Shown: one piece after another, positions 19,901 through 27,003 of the stretch
How positions within the stretch are numbered: the stretch's first letter is position 1
How the letters are laid out: each line of letters begins with the position of its first letter
NCBI RefSeq assembly: GCF_001010285.1
Contig: NZ_CP011104.1
Coordinates: 1,178,001 to 1,242,000 of the forward strand
Source of the DNA: Photorhabdus thracensis
GTDB lineage: Bacteria > Pseudomonadota > Gammaproteobacteria > Enterobacterales > Enterobacteriaceae
Reading direction: 5' to 3'
Length of the DNA stretch: 64,000 bases
Notes under the pieces: model-generated
What the model was told of the DNA's origin: nothing
Databases searched by the model: none
Seen by the model: the letters and a program-made list of their open reading frames with translations, nothing else
Translations under genes and position numbers: made by a program

Positions 19901-22256
19901 GCTGACCAAACTCACTGCCGCTCTGACCGATAAAGAAACCCGTGTCCGATTGTTTCAGTTGCTCCGGCAACCATCCTGCCTGTTCGAACAGATGCCAACT
20001 TAATTCAAGCAATAGCCTCTGCTGAGGATCAAGTAATACGGCTTCCCGGCCTGAAATGTTGAAGAAACGGGCATCAAATTGATCAATACCTTCCAGAGCG
20101 CCAATAGGAAGCGCAAACTGACGAAGCGCTGAATTGCCGGGCCTGACAGCTAACTCGCTTTTAGCCAACCATTGCCCATATTGTTGCCATTTGTTACTTG
20201 TTTGCCCCGGTAAGCGACAACTTATCGCAATAATTGCAATCTGTTCATTTCTGGTTGATTCAGATTTTGTGGCAGATACCGTGATTTTTTCATCTGATAA
20301 TTTATCAATATATTTAGCCAACTGAGTAATAGTTGGGTAAGCAAATAAATCAGCTGGGGTTAGATTACAACACCAGATTTTATTTATTTGCTGGCAATAG
20401 CGAACTGCTAACAGGCTGGTTAATCCCAATTCAGCAAAACCACAGGCAGGATCTGGGTTATCTAAATGAAGCAAACTGCAAAGAAGCTGATAAAGCCAAC
20501 CAGGTAAGGAAGAAGCTTCTTTTTTGTCAATATCACACGGCAAAGCAAAGAGCACTTTTAGTTGGCTATTCTCAAAATCAGCCAACATTTGTTTGCGCCG
20601 GATTTTTCCACTGGAAGTTTTCTTTAATGCTCCATGAGGCAATAACACCACATTCGCCAGTGAAAGCTGAAAATCCGATGCGACTCTGGCTGCAATCTGC
20701 TGGGCAATGACCTGTAATTTAGTCCCTTCAAGGTGGCGATAAACTTCGGCAAAGACAAACAACTCACCGCTTTCTACCTGCTGGCAAGCACAAGCTCCAC
20801 CAATTTTTACGTCTTCACATCCCATCTCGATACTGGCTTCAATATCATTTGGCATGTAATTTTCGCCGGCGACAATAATAAGATCTTTATGTCGACCACA
20901 GATATAAAGCTCCCCCTGCCAGATAAAGGCTAAATCACCCGTCCGCAAATAATGGCTTTTATCTATAGACTGATTAAGACAAGCCATAAAAGTCTGTTGG
21001 CTAAGTTCGGGTTTCTGCCAATAACCAGGCGCTTTGGAATCACCATCAACCCAAATTTCACCCACCCGCCCTTCCGGTAATATTTCACCGGTTTCAGGAT
21101 CAACAATCCGCAGTTTCCATCCACTGACAACCTGCCCTGAACTCACCAGTTCACGGCCATTTTCCGCAGGAACAGCGTAACCGGAAGCAAGTCTATCCGC
21201 ATCAAAACACTGGCTAATGAATGGCATCCCGGCGGGTTTGCGGCTGATGACAAGTGTTGCTTCCGCCATACCATAAGCGGGCACAAAGCTCAAAGGGTTA
21301 AAACCTGATACGGAAAAGTGGCGGGCAAACCGCGGCATAGTTTCAGCCCGGATAGGTTCTGCGGCATTCAATACCATTTTAAGCGAAGAGAGATCGAATT
21401 CTGTCGCCTGCTCTTGAGTGATACTATCAATGCACAGTTGCCAAGCGAAATCTGGTGCGGCTGTGGAATTTGCTGAATAATCAGTAATCAGCTTTAGCCA
21501 GCGGGCAGGATCAGCCGTGAAATGGCTGGGAGAAATAAAGTTGCAACAACCGCCAGATAATAGTGGCGTCAATAGTCCGCAAAACATGCCCATATCATGA
21601 TAAAACGGTATCCAATTGGCCGTAATAATTCGTGGCTGGCAATCACGATGTAATTCAAGCAATATCTCATGTTGGGCCTGCATATTTGCATCAAAATTGC
21701 AGACAGCTTTCGGCTTACCGGTAGAACCAGAAGAATATTGAAGAAATACCGGGCCATCATTCGGACACATTAGCTCTTTATATTCATTAGCTGATGGTAT
21801 TTCTAATATATCATTCTCCGTAAGAATATCATCTAGTACAATAACCTGACGACCTATATGCCATTGCCGCTTCTCAATTTCATCAACCGAGCTTTTTAAA
21901 GTAATAATATATTCTGGCTGACAATCTGCAAAGATATAATTAATTGTATCCGCTACTCGTCCAAGACGATGACTGGCAGGTAAGTTAACCGGAACAGCCG
22001 TAACACCACGGATGATACAAGCTAAAAACCCCAAAATAAACTGAGCATTACCCGGTATCAGAATAATCGCTTTAGCATTTTCGCGGTAACTTATATGGCG
22101 TGCAATATAGCTACTGAGACAGATAATATCTTTATAGTTAAATTCTTGTGTATTATCCTTAAGGCAATATCTTAAAACCGTTTCGTTAGGTTGTTTATTT
22201 GCATATAAATAAAGAGTATCTCTTACCCATCCTGATAAATTATTCTTATCATTCAT
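10968..22256 (-). CDS. hybrid synthetase: FAAL-ACP-KS-ACP-Cy-A(E)-PCP-Cy-A-PCP
   Basis: A 3762-residue protein. Visible domains: fatty-acyl-AMP ligase (1-~570; SSGSTGKPKAV, NAAEPI, YGMAEATL); ACP (Ser ~614, GLTSLL); ketosynthase (~670-1070; DTACSSS with Cys ~829, HGTGT ~966, GHLE ~1002); a short linker ending LPLYPFNRESYW (~1205); ACP (GIDSL ~1268); Cy (DMVMADAMS ~1459); cysteine-type A domain (SGSTG ~1925) holding a degenerate methyltransferase-like insert (~2215-2560); PCP (~2664); Cy (DNLILDGLS ~2855); cysteine-type A domain (~3319); PCP (~3709). No acyltransferase, ketoreductase or dehydratase is present. The FAAL-ACP-KS start recalls MicC of micacocidin, but without AT and KR. Expected product on the final PCP: an acyl or beta-ketoacyl chain joined to two thiazolines. 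AAGGA lies 8 bases before the ATG. A dyad and a terminator precede it. Confidence 0.9.
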   Translation of the reverse strand: MNDKNNLSGWVRDTLYLYANKQPNETVLRYCLKDNTQEFNYKDIICLSSYIARHISYRENAKAIILIPGNAQFILGFLACIIRGVTAVPVNLPASHRLGRVADTINYIFADCQPEYIITLKSSVDEIEKRQWHIGRQVIVLDDILTENDILEIPSANEYKELMCPNDGPVFLQYSSGSTGKPKAVCNFDANMQAQHEILLELHRDCQPRIITANWIPFYHDMGMFCGLLTPLLSGGCCNFISPSHFTADPARWLKLITDYSANSTAAPDFAWQLCIDSITQEQATEFDLSSLKMVLNAAEPIRAETMPRFARHFSVSGFNPLSFVPAYGMAEATLVISRKPAGMPFISQCFDADRLASGYAVPAENGRELVSSGQVVSGWKLRIVDPETGEILPEGRVGEIWVDGDSKAPGYWQKPELSQQTFMACLNQSIDKSHYLRTGDLAFIWQGELYICGRHKDLIIVAGENYMPNDIEASIEMGCEDVKIGGACACQQVESGELFVFAEVYRHLEGTKLQVIAQQIAARVASDFQLSLANVVLLPHGALKKTSSGKIRRKQMLADFENSQLKVLFALPCDIDKKEASSLPGWLYQLLCSLLHLDNPDPACGFAELGLTSLLAVRYCQQINKIWCCNLTPADLFAYPTITQLAKYIDKLSDEKITVSATKSESTRNEQIAIIAISCRLPGQTSNKWQQYGQWLAKSELAVRPGNSALRQFALPIGALEGIDQFDARFFNISGREAVLLDPQQRLLLELSWHLFEQAGWLPEQLKQSDTGFFIGQSGSEFGQQLLKLNNPEYAKSYLATGINTSASSGRLAKFYGTTGPALTIDTACSSSLVALDTAIRSLQQGQCHAAVAGGVNILLSPQIEQTLINAGMLSPKGRCATLSEDADGYVRGEGAALLLLKPYQQALDDGDPVLAVIESSCVAQDGESSSLTAPNPQAQSAMLKRLLEQADIAPDDIDLLEMHGTGTALGDPIELQAIDSVYGKRHQPLPLAACKAQIGHLEAAAGVASVVRAVAQIQQQQLFGHPTLASFSAKLSALMPRYRYSKQTESHQIERVAISSFSFTGTMAGLVLSKANLSDPTIPVPFVENGLLPLSACSASALQQMANQLADLLENHQEQAGELLNGWLKKRHHHFGWRVLISYQNLATLIASLRHVEPIQVDRIKMLEKGSDPCDWLQGQSYNWVKYAGNMPVSRFALAQLPLYPFNRESYWPEELRLVEQETQEQSESCSGHTGFDFVINWVADVLGTEPNALAMDDNLLNLGIDSLQMLDLVDECKKQHVILSLSSLFEQPTLAAWQQCWFSAAQPENVSKESEQPVIKWNGEPFELTSVQQAYWTGRQKEQTLGGIACQVYLELDCPLLKNSDIEWAVNQLHQRHDMLRMRITGDGKGEITAYQPVSIESYDWQQLSPSLLEEKRFTLRKRLETKVADLTIDSGFGVMVSHTVNSSRLHINIDMVMADAMSLQILLRELSQLILMPGVLLPQLNYSFPQYLCEQAADSQLIDNRQYWQKRLVEQFPFAPQLPLAVKPEHIDKPDFHHRQWSLEQQRWLSLKELARSNGITPSMLLANCFAETLRGWAESPDFTLNLTIFNRRGEHPQLPDLVADFTTLLLLACHTQAGNSILENSRALNRQFMSDLDHVDYSAIQVMRDWSQMCGHQVLMPVVFTSNLGRDLLNGNELGELNYLVSQTPQVWIDCQVMEHQGELLVSWDCVDGLFPQGMLDQMFSFMTHLISAITDDPQLLSKPVSHYVTPEIIEQRTEPKDRDGMLFTPRLLHRRFYEIAALWADSPAVITPHQRLSYGELEQGVLELAYRLKEQKVKAGDNLALLLPKGTEQVVAVLACLSVGAVYVPLDVAQQSARLQTIISQADISLIITNNEYQEPISGWFDAVLNIEQTGDSRLPLSQVVYGEPELSAYIIFTSGSTGTPKGVVVSHQAAANTIDDINRRYGQRKKTRVYALSALNFDLSVYDIFGPLASGGSLVMPEVGHEREAKQWLEQLHQEQVTVWNSVPALFDMLLVAAESDPRGLPESLQQVLLSGDWVGLDLLPRLREVGSQAQLTAMGGATEAAIWSNAIDVDVIPSEWRSIPYGYPLSNQHYRVMDSQQRDCPDWVAGELWIGGEGVALGYYGDREKTDTQFVLHQGQRYYRTGDYGRFWQGGCLEFLGRKDSQIKLNGYRIELGEIETVALRHPAISKAVALCLSEPQKHLRLFVEGQVITGDSSTLADDILPEMPSFVQAESRQDDEQHIALSLLQKILIDSLQLTLTQPQSAEILYQQAGVIPRYQPLFIQWLKWLTHQGWLSESEKGWQLNQGWQPDSKPVLASRMDGIYQALNGGCDWIAQVIQGKQNPLMLIDDPVLSPEVLVVGSPETEAVITLIADQIHQLSSILQRPVRVAELNGRSGLFAGKLLGLLSDLEIEYCLVEQAGSLRELAKYRLSGYPHQSQVCTVQEAAHYSADLVISNNALHRYADIRQGISDLQVLASSGSGVLVFESQYLSPLAQLTVLLLQDENGFTDLRQGQQDPLLDKKRWQQQLLQGDLPVQSVTVMGENSMLLMCKNCSGNVIVNRHELTQHLTDYLPAYMLPQYLHVLDKLPLSANGKIDRKALEQLTVDGAEQEIPQSAQGVELSGKAEYLVAKIWQQVLGTEPMADSNFFLLGGDSLHATRIVVALESAGAVDVTLAQVFSSPVLRDFARLMTFAELPKTKVMQLQHQESERYQPFPPTDVQRAYLMGRQAGFRLGGVATHYYNEYEGQPFDAMRLEQALSALIARHDALRIVFDEQGMQRVLPQQPKPALDVIHCSDQQWSEETSKLRESLSHRVLDPTQWPLFHVTLIQSDNGRNRLYIGLDNLILDGLSMRIFFTELEQLYQQPEGVLPSVGIGFRDYLTTVISDEEKSRKSANYWQERLAELPEAPKLPLICDPQSLGTPRFKRWQSVLPRQQWQTLTEKARHYQVTPSCLLLTCYAQVLAKWSESASLSINVTLFDRQPLHPDINHILGDFTSLLLLECHHLADENWLNRAQRLQQQLWQDLAHTDVSAVWVIRELNKQRQVTDLAMPVVFTSALGAAVMPYQESAQPFPPAIWGISQTPQVWIDHQVYEQDGELRFNWDVVDGLFPQGMIDTMFSAYCDLLTQLSVTPDWRTQVNVALPRQQQQCRQRVNDTHQELSFAPMHQRVGQAMTQFADRTAIIDGEQQVSYQQLEQHVQRLAQVLVEQGVCAGDCVGVALPRGYQQVVAVLAVQWLGAAYVPISVEWPVLRREQVAQQAGLIRVVADSHLQWTESVAIVDINQSPLTTTAIQPWHSQSQDLAYIIFTSGSTGVPKGVAISHGAAVNTIEAINRQHCVGKQDKVLALSALHFDLSVWDIFGVLSAGGTLVTVPETYSKDAAHWLTLIKQHQITLWNSVPALLEMALLLSENGEQTDALTSLRLVMLSGDWINLALPERLKRWVPQVRLVSMGGATEAAIWSNYWLVDELDPEWNSIPYGLPLPNQRFRVVNELTEDCPDWVAGELWIGGHGVALGYFGDDERTANQFISWQGERWYRTGDMGRYHPTGVLEFLGRRDQQVKISGYRIELGEIVQALKNCDGIEDALVFVNQRGKRPSLSACVLASQEPDWSLLRQQLSAQLPEYAVPVEFGWLSCWPLTDNGKLDRKMIEQQPRNVVSQVMDTLPESPLEKQLADVLLPLLNLTQLSVHDNFFALGGDSFIATRFTSELRRRHNIDLPLWQVFNLQTIARMAQQLQSTPAEEAEMIFEEGSL

Positions 22257-22275
22257 ACCTTAATTCCTTATAATT

Positions 22276-22302
22276 ATTACTATCATTTAAAATGGTAGTA
22301 AT
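22276..22302. promoter_or_regulatory. operator-like dyad upstream of the hybrid synthetase
   Basis: A 12-base inverted repeat, ATTACTATCATT and AATGGTAGTAAT (one mismatch) around a 3-base centre, lies 20 bases before the synthetase start codon. It contains ATCATT but scores only moderately against the Fur consensus, so it could be a Fur box or the site of a locus-specific regulator. Its location fits a repressor operator or activator site controlling the biosynthetic operon. Confidence 0.5.
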
Positions 22303-22374
22303 AGCAGGCAGTGAAAAATTTATAAATAATGCATAGCATATAAGAGTAGTTAATGAATTTAACTGCTCTTATAA

Positions 22375-22403
22375 ACCACCACAACAGGGATTGTTGTGGT
22401 GGT
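22375..22403 (-). terminator. hairpin terminator between receptor gene and synthetase gene
   Basis: ACCACCACAAC and GTTGTGGTGGT form a perfect 11-bp stem with a 7-base loop, 28 bases after the stop of the TonB receptor on the minus strand. The following minus-strand bases are only moderately T-rich (TTTATAAG). It probably separates the receptor transcript from the biosynthetic operon, or lowers read-through between them. Confidence 0.6.
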
Positions 22404-22430
22404 CTGTATAATCATTCAGTTTACTATTTA

Positions 22431-24512
22431 TCAGAACTTAATATTGACTGTCGCACCATAAGTTAAAGGCTCTCCTGCACGACCATACCAACCGTTCTCT
22501 CCGGTCATTGGGTCACGCATTGGGAATGCACGAGTAACATAAGTCTCATTTAACAAATTCTTCGCCCAGAATGTAATATCGTAATCTGGTGTTTCATATC
22601 CAGCCCGAAGATTCAACAAGCCATAATTAGATTGCTTCTGAGAATTAGCATTATCAAAATAAACTTTACCAGCAATATTATAATCCGCACGGATAAAATA
22701 TCCGTTCAGGAAACTATAATCTACACCAACGCCATAGGTGTAGTTTGGTGTATTTGCCGGGCGTTTATCTTTATAATCGGTAACACCTACAACTTTTCCA
22801 CTTTTGTCATAAATACTGTCTTTAAACTCAGTAAAATGAGCATCATTGAAACCTGCATTAGCAGATAATGTCAGCCCCTTAATCACTCTCCAGGAGATTT
22901 CCGATTCAAGCCCTCTACTGATTGATTTCCCTGCATTCTGGGTAACGGATTCTGGATAAAATTGCTTTTCAACCTGCTGATCCGTAAAGTCAATCCAAAA
23001 TAATGCGGTATTCCAGCGCACGGTCTTATCCAACCATTCTGATTTCAGACCAATCTCATAGTTGGTTGTGTATTCAGCATCAAAACGGCGCTGCTCCTTA
23101 GGCGCCAAACTGTTAAACCCTCCACTTTTATAACCACGGGCAATACTGGCATATAACATAGCATTATCCGTAGCATAATAATTGACCCCAGCTTTTGGTA
23201 ACCAGGCATCAAAAGAGAGGTTATCAGTCAGATTTTCTCTGGTTATTCCTGAGAAATTTTCTGTTTTTCCGAATTTCAGATTCTTTTTCTCATAGTCATA
23301 ACGCAGCCCAGCAACCAGCTCTACATTATCCGTCAGATAATAACTGGTATTACCAAACAGAGCATAATTATTGGTCTTAACGTTGGTATTCTTAACCTGA
23401 TAACCAAACTGTAACATCCTGTAATCAATATCTAATTTATCATCCTGATTAAAGTAATACATACCAACCAGCCAGTTAAATGGCCCGGTATTTTTGGAGT
23501 TAAGACGTAATTCCTGCGAGAAATAATTTTGTTTGCGGTCAATGAATAATTTTGAATGTGATTTACGAGTAAAATCGAGATCCTGATAATCTTTTTTATC
23601 TTCTGAAGTATATGCACTAATTGAAGTCAGATCCATACGATCCCATTGATAGACCGCTTTAATAGATCCTTTATAAATATTAGCGTCTGATTTACCTGCA
23701 TAATCAGAATCTATCGATTTTGTCCCTCTCTTGATTTTATCGAGCGGTGCAAATGAGGCGTTTCCGTTTCTGCGGTTTTGTGCATCAAATGTAGTAATAA
23801 TATCCCACGGCCCATCTGATGGCTGCCAGCGGATCTTAAATCTGCCGTTAAAATCATTAACATCATTTATATTCTTTTTATTATCATAATCTCGTTTAAA
23901 ATAGCCATCGCTATTCAAATAACGTAATGCTGTACGGTAAGACCAATCGCCATATTCATCAATACCACCACCTAAAATAGCAGTAGTCTGCAAACGATTA
24001 TAATTACCATATGAGAAACCAAGTTTCCGTTCCGTTACCGGATCGGGATCTTTGGTAATGATATTAATAACCCCCGCTTCAGTATTTCGGCCATATAATG
24101 TTGCCTGTGGGCCACGTAATACTTCAACGCGTTCAATATCCAGTAATTCGGTATCAAATGAACTGCTATACACACCATCAGTAAAGAAACCGACCGCTTG
24201 TTCTCCTTCCATTCCAGGCGTCACACCCCGCAATGAAATAAACCCAGCATCAGATGGGTTACCTGCTTTTATCATATATAAATTGGGAACTTCTGAAACA
24301 ACTTCATAAAAGTTTTCAATCCCTTTCCGCTCAATATCAAAGTCAGATAATGCCGTCATACTTATTGCTGTTTTTTGCTGATCCGCAGAAACTTTCTCCG
24401 CAGTTACAACAACAGTATCCAACGAATCAGTTTTGCTATTTTTATTTGCCAAACTCTGATGAGAATAAAAAACAGATAACACAGCAATAGTGGTTACGCT
24501 ATGCTTTAACAT
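22431..24512 (-). CDS. TonB-dependent outer-membrane receptor for the metallophore
   Basis: A 693-residue receptor. It has a signal peptide (~1-22, ending SLANK), a TonB-box-like DTVVVTA (~32-38), a plug domain with RVEVLRGPQATLYGRN and GVINIITKDP, and a beta-barrel ending in an aromatic-rich strand and terminal Phe (NIKF). The plug motifs match FyuA/pesticin-receptor-type and related siderophore receptors. It is the first gene of the metallophore locus in transcription order. A Fur-like site lies about 120 bases upstream and a hairpin follows it. Uptake of the iron- or other metal-loaded product of the neighbouring synthetases is the natural role; the exact ligand is inferred from position. 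Confidence 0.88.
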   Translation of the reverse strand: MLKHSVTTIAVLSVFYSHQSLANKNSKTDSLDTVVVTAEKVSADQQKTAISMTALSDFDIERKGIENFYEVVSEVPNLYMIKAGNPSDAGFISLRGVTPGMEGEQAVGFFTDGVYSSSFDTELLDIERVEVLRGPQATLYGRNTEAGVINIITKDPDPVTERKLGFSYGNYNRLQTTAILGGGIDEYGDWSYRTALRYLNSDGYFKRDYDNKKNINDVNDFNGRFKIRWQPSDGPWDIITTFDAQNRRNGNASFAPLDKIKRGTKSIDSDYAGKSDANIYKGSIKAVYQWDRMDLTSISAYTSEDKKDYQDLDFTRKSHSKLFIDRKQNYFSQELRLNSKNTGPFNWLVGMYYFNQDDKLDIDYRMLQFGYQVKNTNVKTNNYALFGNTSYYLTDNVELVAGLRYDYEKKNLKFGKTENFSGITRENLTDNLSFDAWLPKAGVNYYATDNAMLYASIARGYKSGGFNSLAPKEQRRFDAEYTTNYEIGLKSEWLDKTVRWNTALFWIDFTDQQVEKQFYPESVTQNAGKSISRGLESEISWRVIKGLTLSANAGFNDAHFTEFKDSIYDKSGKVVGVTDYKDKRPANTPNYTYGVGVDYSFLNGYFIRADYNIAGKVYFDNANSQKQSNYGLLNLRAGYETPDYDITFWAKNLLNETYVTRAFPMRDPMTGENGWYGRAGEPLTYGATVNIKF

Positions 24513-25146
24513 AGATAGCTAATCTCCAAGAAGAAGCTGGTATAGGCATTCAGTAATACCGGCAAAAACGCTTTTACCATCCATTAGTAAAAAACTTGAG
24601 GAATTATATAAACAACTAAAAAAAAATGCAAATGCAAATGATAACCACTTGCATTATTGTCATTGTGAAGAAAATAACACACCTCAATTTTTAATTCAAC
24701 TTATTGTTTTAATTAAGATTAACTATTATCCAAATTTGTTAAGGCGGTTAAATTATTCAGCTCTAAGACACAAACTGAGCCCTTGCCAAAACACAGAACA
24801 TGCTCAAATACTTAAATCCCTATTGATATTAGGCTATTTTATTTACTGTTTTTTATAGTAAAGAGTAAATCTAGGCAATATAAAATAATTATTTGCCCAC
24901 TCAATATATTTCAAGCATTTCATTATTATCCAGTATAAATACACAATAATGATGAAAATAGAGAAATATATAGATACGGCGTATTGTTAATATCATCAGC
25001 CTGACGCTATTATATCCAATAAATCAAACTCAAATTTACTGATAATAAACGTGCAGCCATCACTTCGACTCATTTTTTCTAACAATAGAAACAGTGGCTA
25101 CTCCCCGCTCCACTCTAAAACTGTCACAAAAAACCGATGTTTCTCG
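24513..25146. other. AT-rich intergenic region between recD and the metallophore locus
   Basis: About 630 bases without a convincing gene. It contains the receptor promoter region and the Fur-like dyad at 24631-24655. A 69-codon plus-strand frame at 24649 lacks a family or clear ribosome site and is not supported. In E. coli the neighbour of recD is argA; no trace of argA is visible here. Nothing else is recognised. Confidence 0.6.
24631..24655. promoter_or_regulatory. Fur-box-like operator upstream of the TonB receptor
   Basis: The repeat AATGCAAATG-ATAAC-CACTTGCATT is a near-perfect dyad (10-5-10, one mismatch). The stretch GCAAATGATAACCACTTGC matches 13 of 19 positions of the Fur consensus by my alignment. 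It lies about 120 bases before the receptor start, consistent with iron-repressed transcription of the locus. Confidence 0.6.
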
Positions 25147-27003
25147 CTAATCCACTTGCTGACTAAGCCGTTCAGCCAGCCCGCTTCGCCTTTGAGTCGG
25201 CGTCTGGATAGCCTGACGCAATACCGCCTCATATGCATAAAGGGTCAGCTTTTCTCTGGCGCGGGTTATCGCCGTATAAACCAGTTCACGGCTGACAACC
25301 GGTACAAACTGCGTTGGCAATACCAGAGCCGTATGCTCAAATTCCGAGCCCTGGGATTTATGTACTGTCATCACATACGCGGTTTCATGCTGTGGCAAAC
25401 GACTCGGCTGAATCCCTTTAATCTGCCCATCAGGCAGTTGAAAATACGCACGCAACTCATTATTTTCATCCCTGAGCATAATGCCGATATCGCCATTAAA
25501 CAGTCCCAGTGTGCTGTCATTACGGGCAATCATGATTGGCCTGCCTGCATAACCACGGCTGAAAACCCCGGCAGGGCGACGGATCAGTCCCTGACGATGC
25601 AATAGCTGTTCTATTCGCTCGTTAAGCCCACTGACACCGAATGGCCCTTCTCTGAGTGCACACAGCAGACGATAGCGGTTAAATTCAGCCAGAATCTCTT
25701 TTGCAGGTGCCTGCTTTGCCACCAGTTGCAAATAAGAGTGGTAACCCGATACCGTTTCTGTCAGCAACCGCTGATAATCTTCATCCCCAGACAATGGGTA
25801 GAAACAGATATCATCCAATGGCTGTTGCAGAATAGACAGCGCTTCCCGACTCTTTCCCTGATTAACTGCCGCGGCAAGTTGCCCAATTCCCGAATTTGCA
25901 TCAAAGCGGTAGCTTTTACGCAACAGGCACAGACGATCGCGAACCTCTGGCGCATTTTCCTGATCGCCTGCAACCAAATGGCATCCCGTCAACCGACTTA
26001 GCTGTTTTGCTCTTACAGCGCTGTATCCCAATTCAGCAAAACGGCAAATATCGCCCAATACAGCTCCAGCTTCCACTGACGCCAATTGATCACGGTCACC
26101 CAGCAGAACGATTTTCGCCTTGGGTGGCAATGCATCAATCAACCTGGCTATCATGGGTAAATCCACCATTGAAGCTTCATCCACCACCAGCACATCCAGA
26201 TTCAATGGGTTATCCCGGTCATAACGCAATCGCTGGCTATCAGGTTGAGCTCCCAACAACCGATGAATCGTCTGCGCCTGATCTGGCATAGATTCAAACT
26301 GTTTCTCTGTCAGAGGCAATTTTCTAACAGCACTGTTAAGAGATTCAGTCAATCTGGCAGCCGCTTTTCCCGTCGGAGCCGCCAGTTGGATAACCTGCTT
26401 TTTATCCGGATTAAGTTTAATTAAGGCAGCCAATAACTTAGCAACCGTTGTCGTTTTTCCGGTTCCCGGCCCACCAGAGATAACCGAAACTCTGCTAGTC
26501 ACCGCTACAGCGGCAACCACCCGTTGCCAATCCACTGTTTCATCAGACAGTATGAATAATTCATCCAGAATGGTTCTCAGCTGCTCTTCCTGAATACCAT
26601 CGGTTGATTGATTAGCGGAGAAAAAAGCGGCCACTTGGCACTCACTTTGCCACATCCTCTGCAAATAGAGTCGATCATGAGAAAGCACAACAGGCGTTGG
26701 TTGAAAACCACTACTGACGGCAGCACAATTTTCCAGTGCCGCCAGTAAACTCTGCTTATCAGGTCTTCCCGCAATCTGCCATAACTGCTCCGCAAATTCA
26801 CGATGTCGCCCATCAAAAAAATGTTCAGGTGTTATTCGGTTAACAGGCAAGCAAACGTGGCCGGTACCTGTTTCAACACTCAACAACGCCATTACCAACA
26901 ACAGAACAGGATCTTCATCCTCAATCAATGTATGAGCAAACTGTAAATCCAATGAGCGCAGGAGCCGGAGATCTACTGCCTGTCGTAATAACGAAATCAT
27001 CAA
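25147..27003 (-). CDS. recD: exonuclease V (RecBCD) alpha subunit
   Basis: A 618-residue RecD, close to the E. coli length (608). It has Walker A GGPGTGKTTTVAKLL, the DEAS region VLVVDEASMVDLPM, LLGDRDQLASVEAGAVLGD, and the C-terminal helicase motif MTVHKSQGSEFEH followed by AITRAR. It is the 5'-3' helicase subunit of the RecBCD complex acting on double-strand breaks at Chi. The start ATG overlaps the recB stop (ATGA), keeping subunit translation coupled. It is the last gene of the ppdA-ppdB-ygdB-ppdC-recC-ptrA-recB-recD series, in the E. coli order. Confidence 0.97.
   Translation of the reverse strand: MMISLLRQAVDLRLLRSLDLQFAHTLIEDEDPVLLLVMALLSVETGTGHVCLPVNRITPEHFFDGRHREFAEQLWQIAGRPDKQSLLAALENCAAVSSGFQPTPVVLSHDRLYLQRMWQSECQVAAFFSANQSTDGIQEEQLRTILDELFILSDETVDWQRVVAAVAVTSRVSVISGGPGTGKTTTVAKLLAALIKLNPDKKQVIQLAAPTGKAAARLTESLNSAVRKLPLTEKQFESMPDQAQTIHRLLGAQPDSQRLRYDRDNPLNLDVLVVDEASMVDLPMIARLIDALPPKAKIVLLGDRDQLASVEAGAVLGDICRFAELGYSAVRAKQLSRLTGCHLVAGDQENAPEVRDRLCLLRKSYRFDANSGIGQLAAAVNQGKSREALSILQQPLDDICFYPLSGDEDYQRLLTETVSGYHSYLQLVAKQAPAKEILAEFNRYRLLCALREGPFGVSGLNERIEQLLHRQGLIRRPAGVFSRGYAGRPIMIARNDSTLGLFNGDIGIMLRDENNELRAYFQLPDGQIKGIQPSRLPQHETAYVMTVHKSQGSEFEHTALVLPTQFVPVVSRELVYTAITRAREKLTLYAYEAVLRQAIQTPTQRRSGLAERLSQQVD

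Noticed and set aside
24649-24858. 69-codon plus-strand frame upstream of the receptor
   Set aside because: It overlaps the Fur-like operator, has no ribosome site and no recognisable composition; treated as intergenic.
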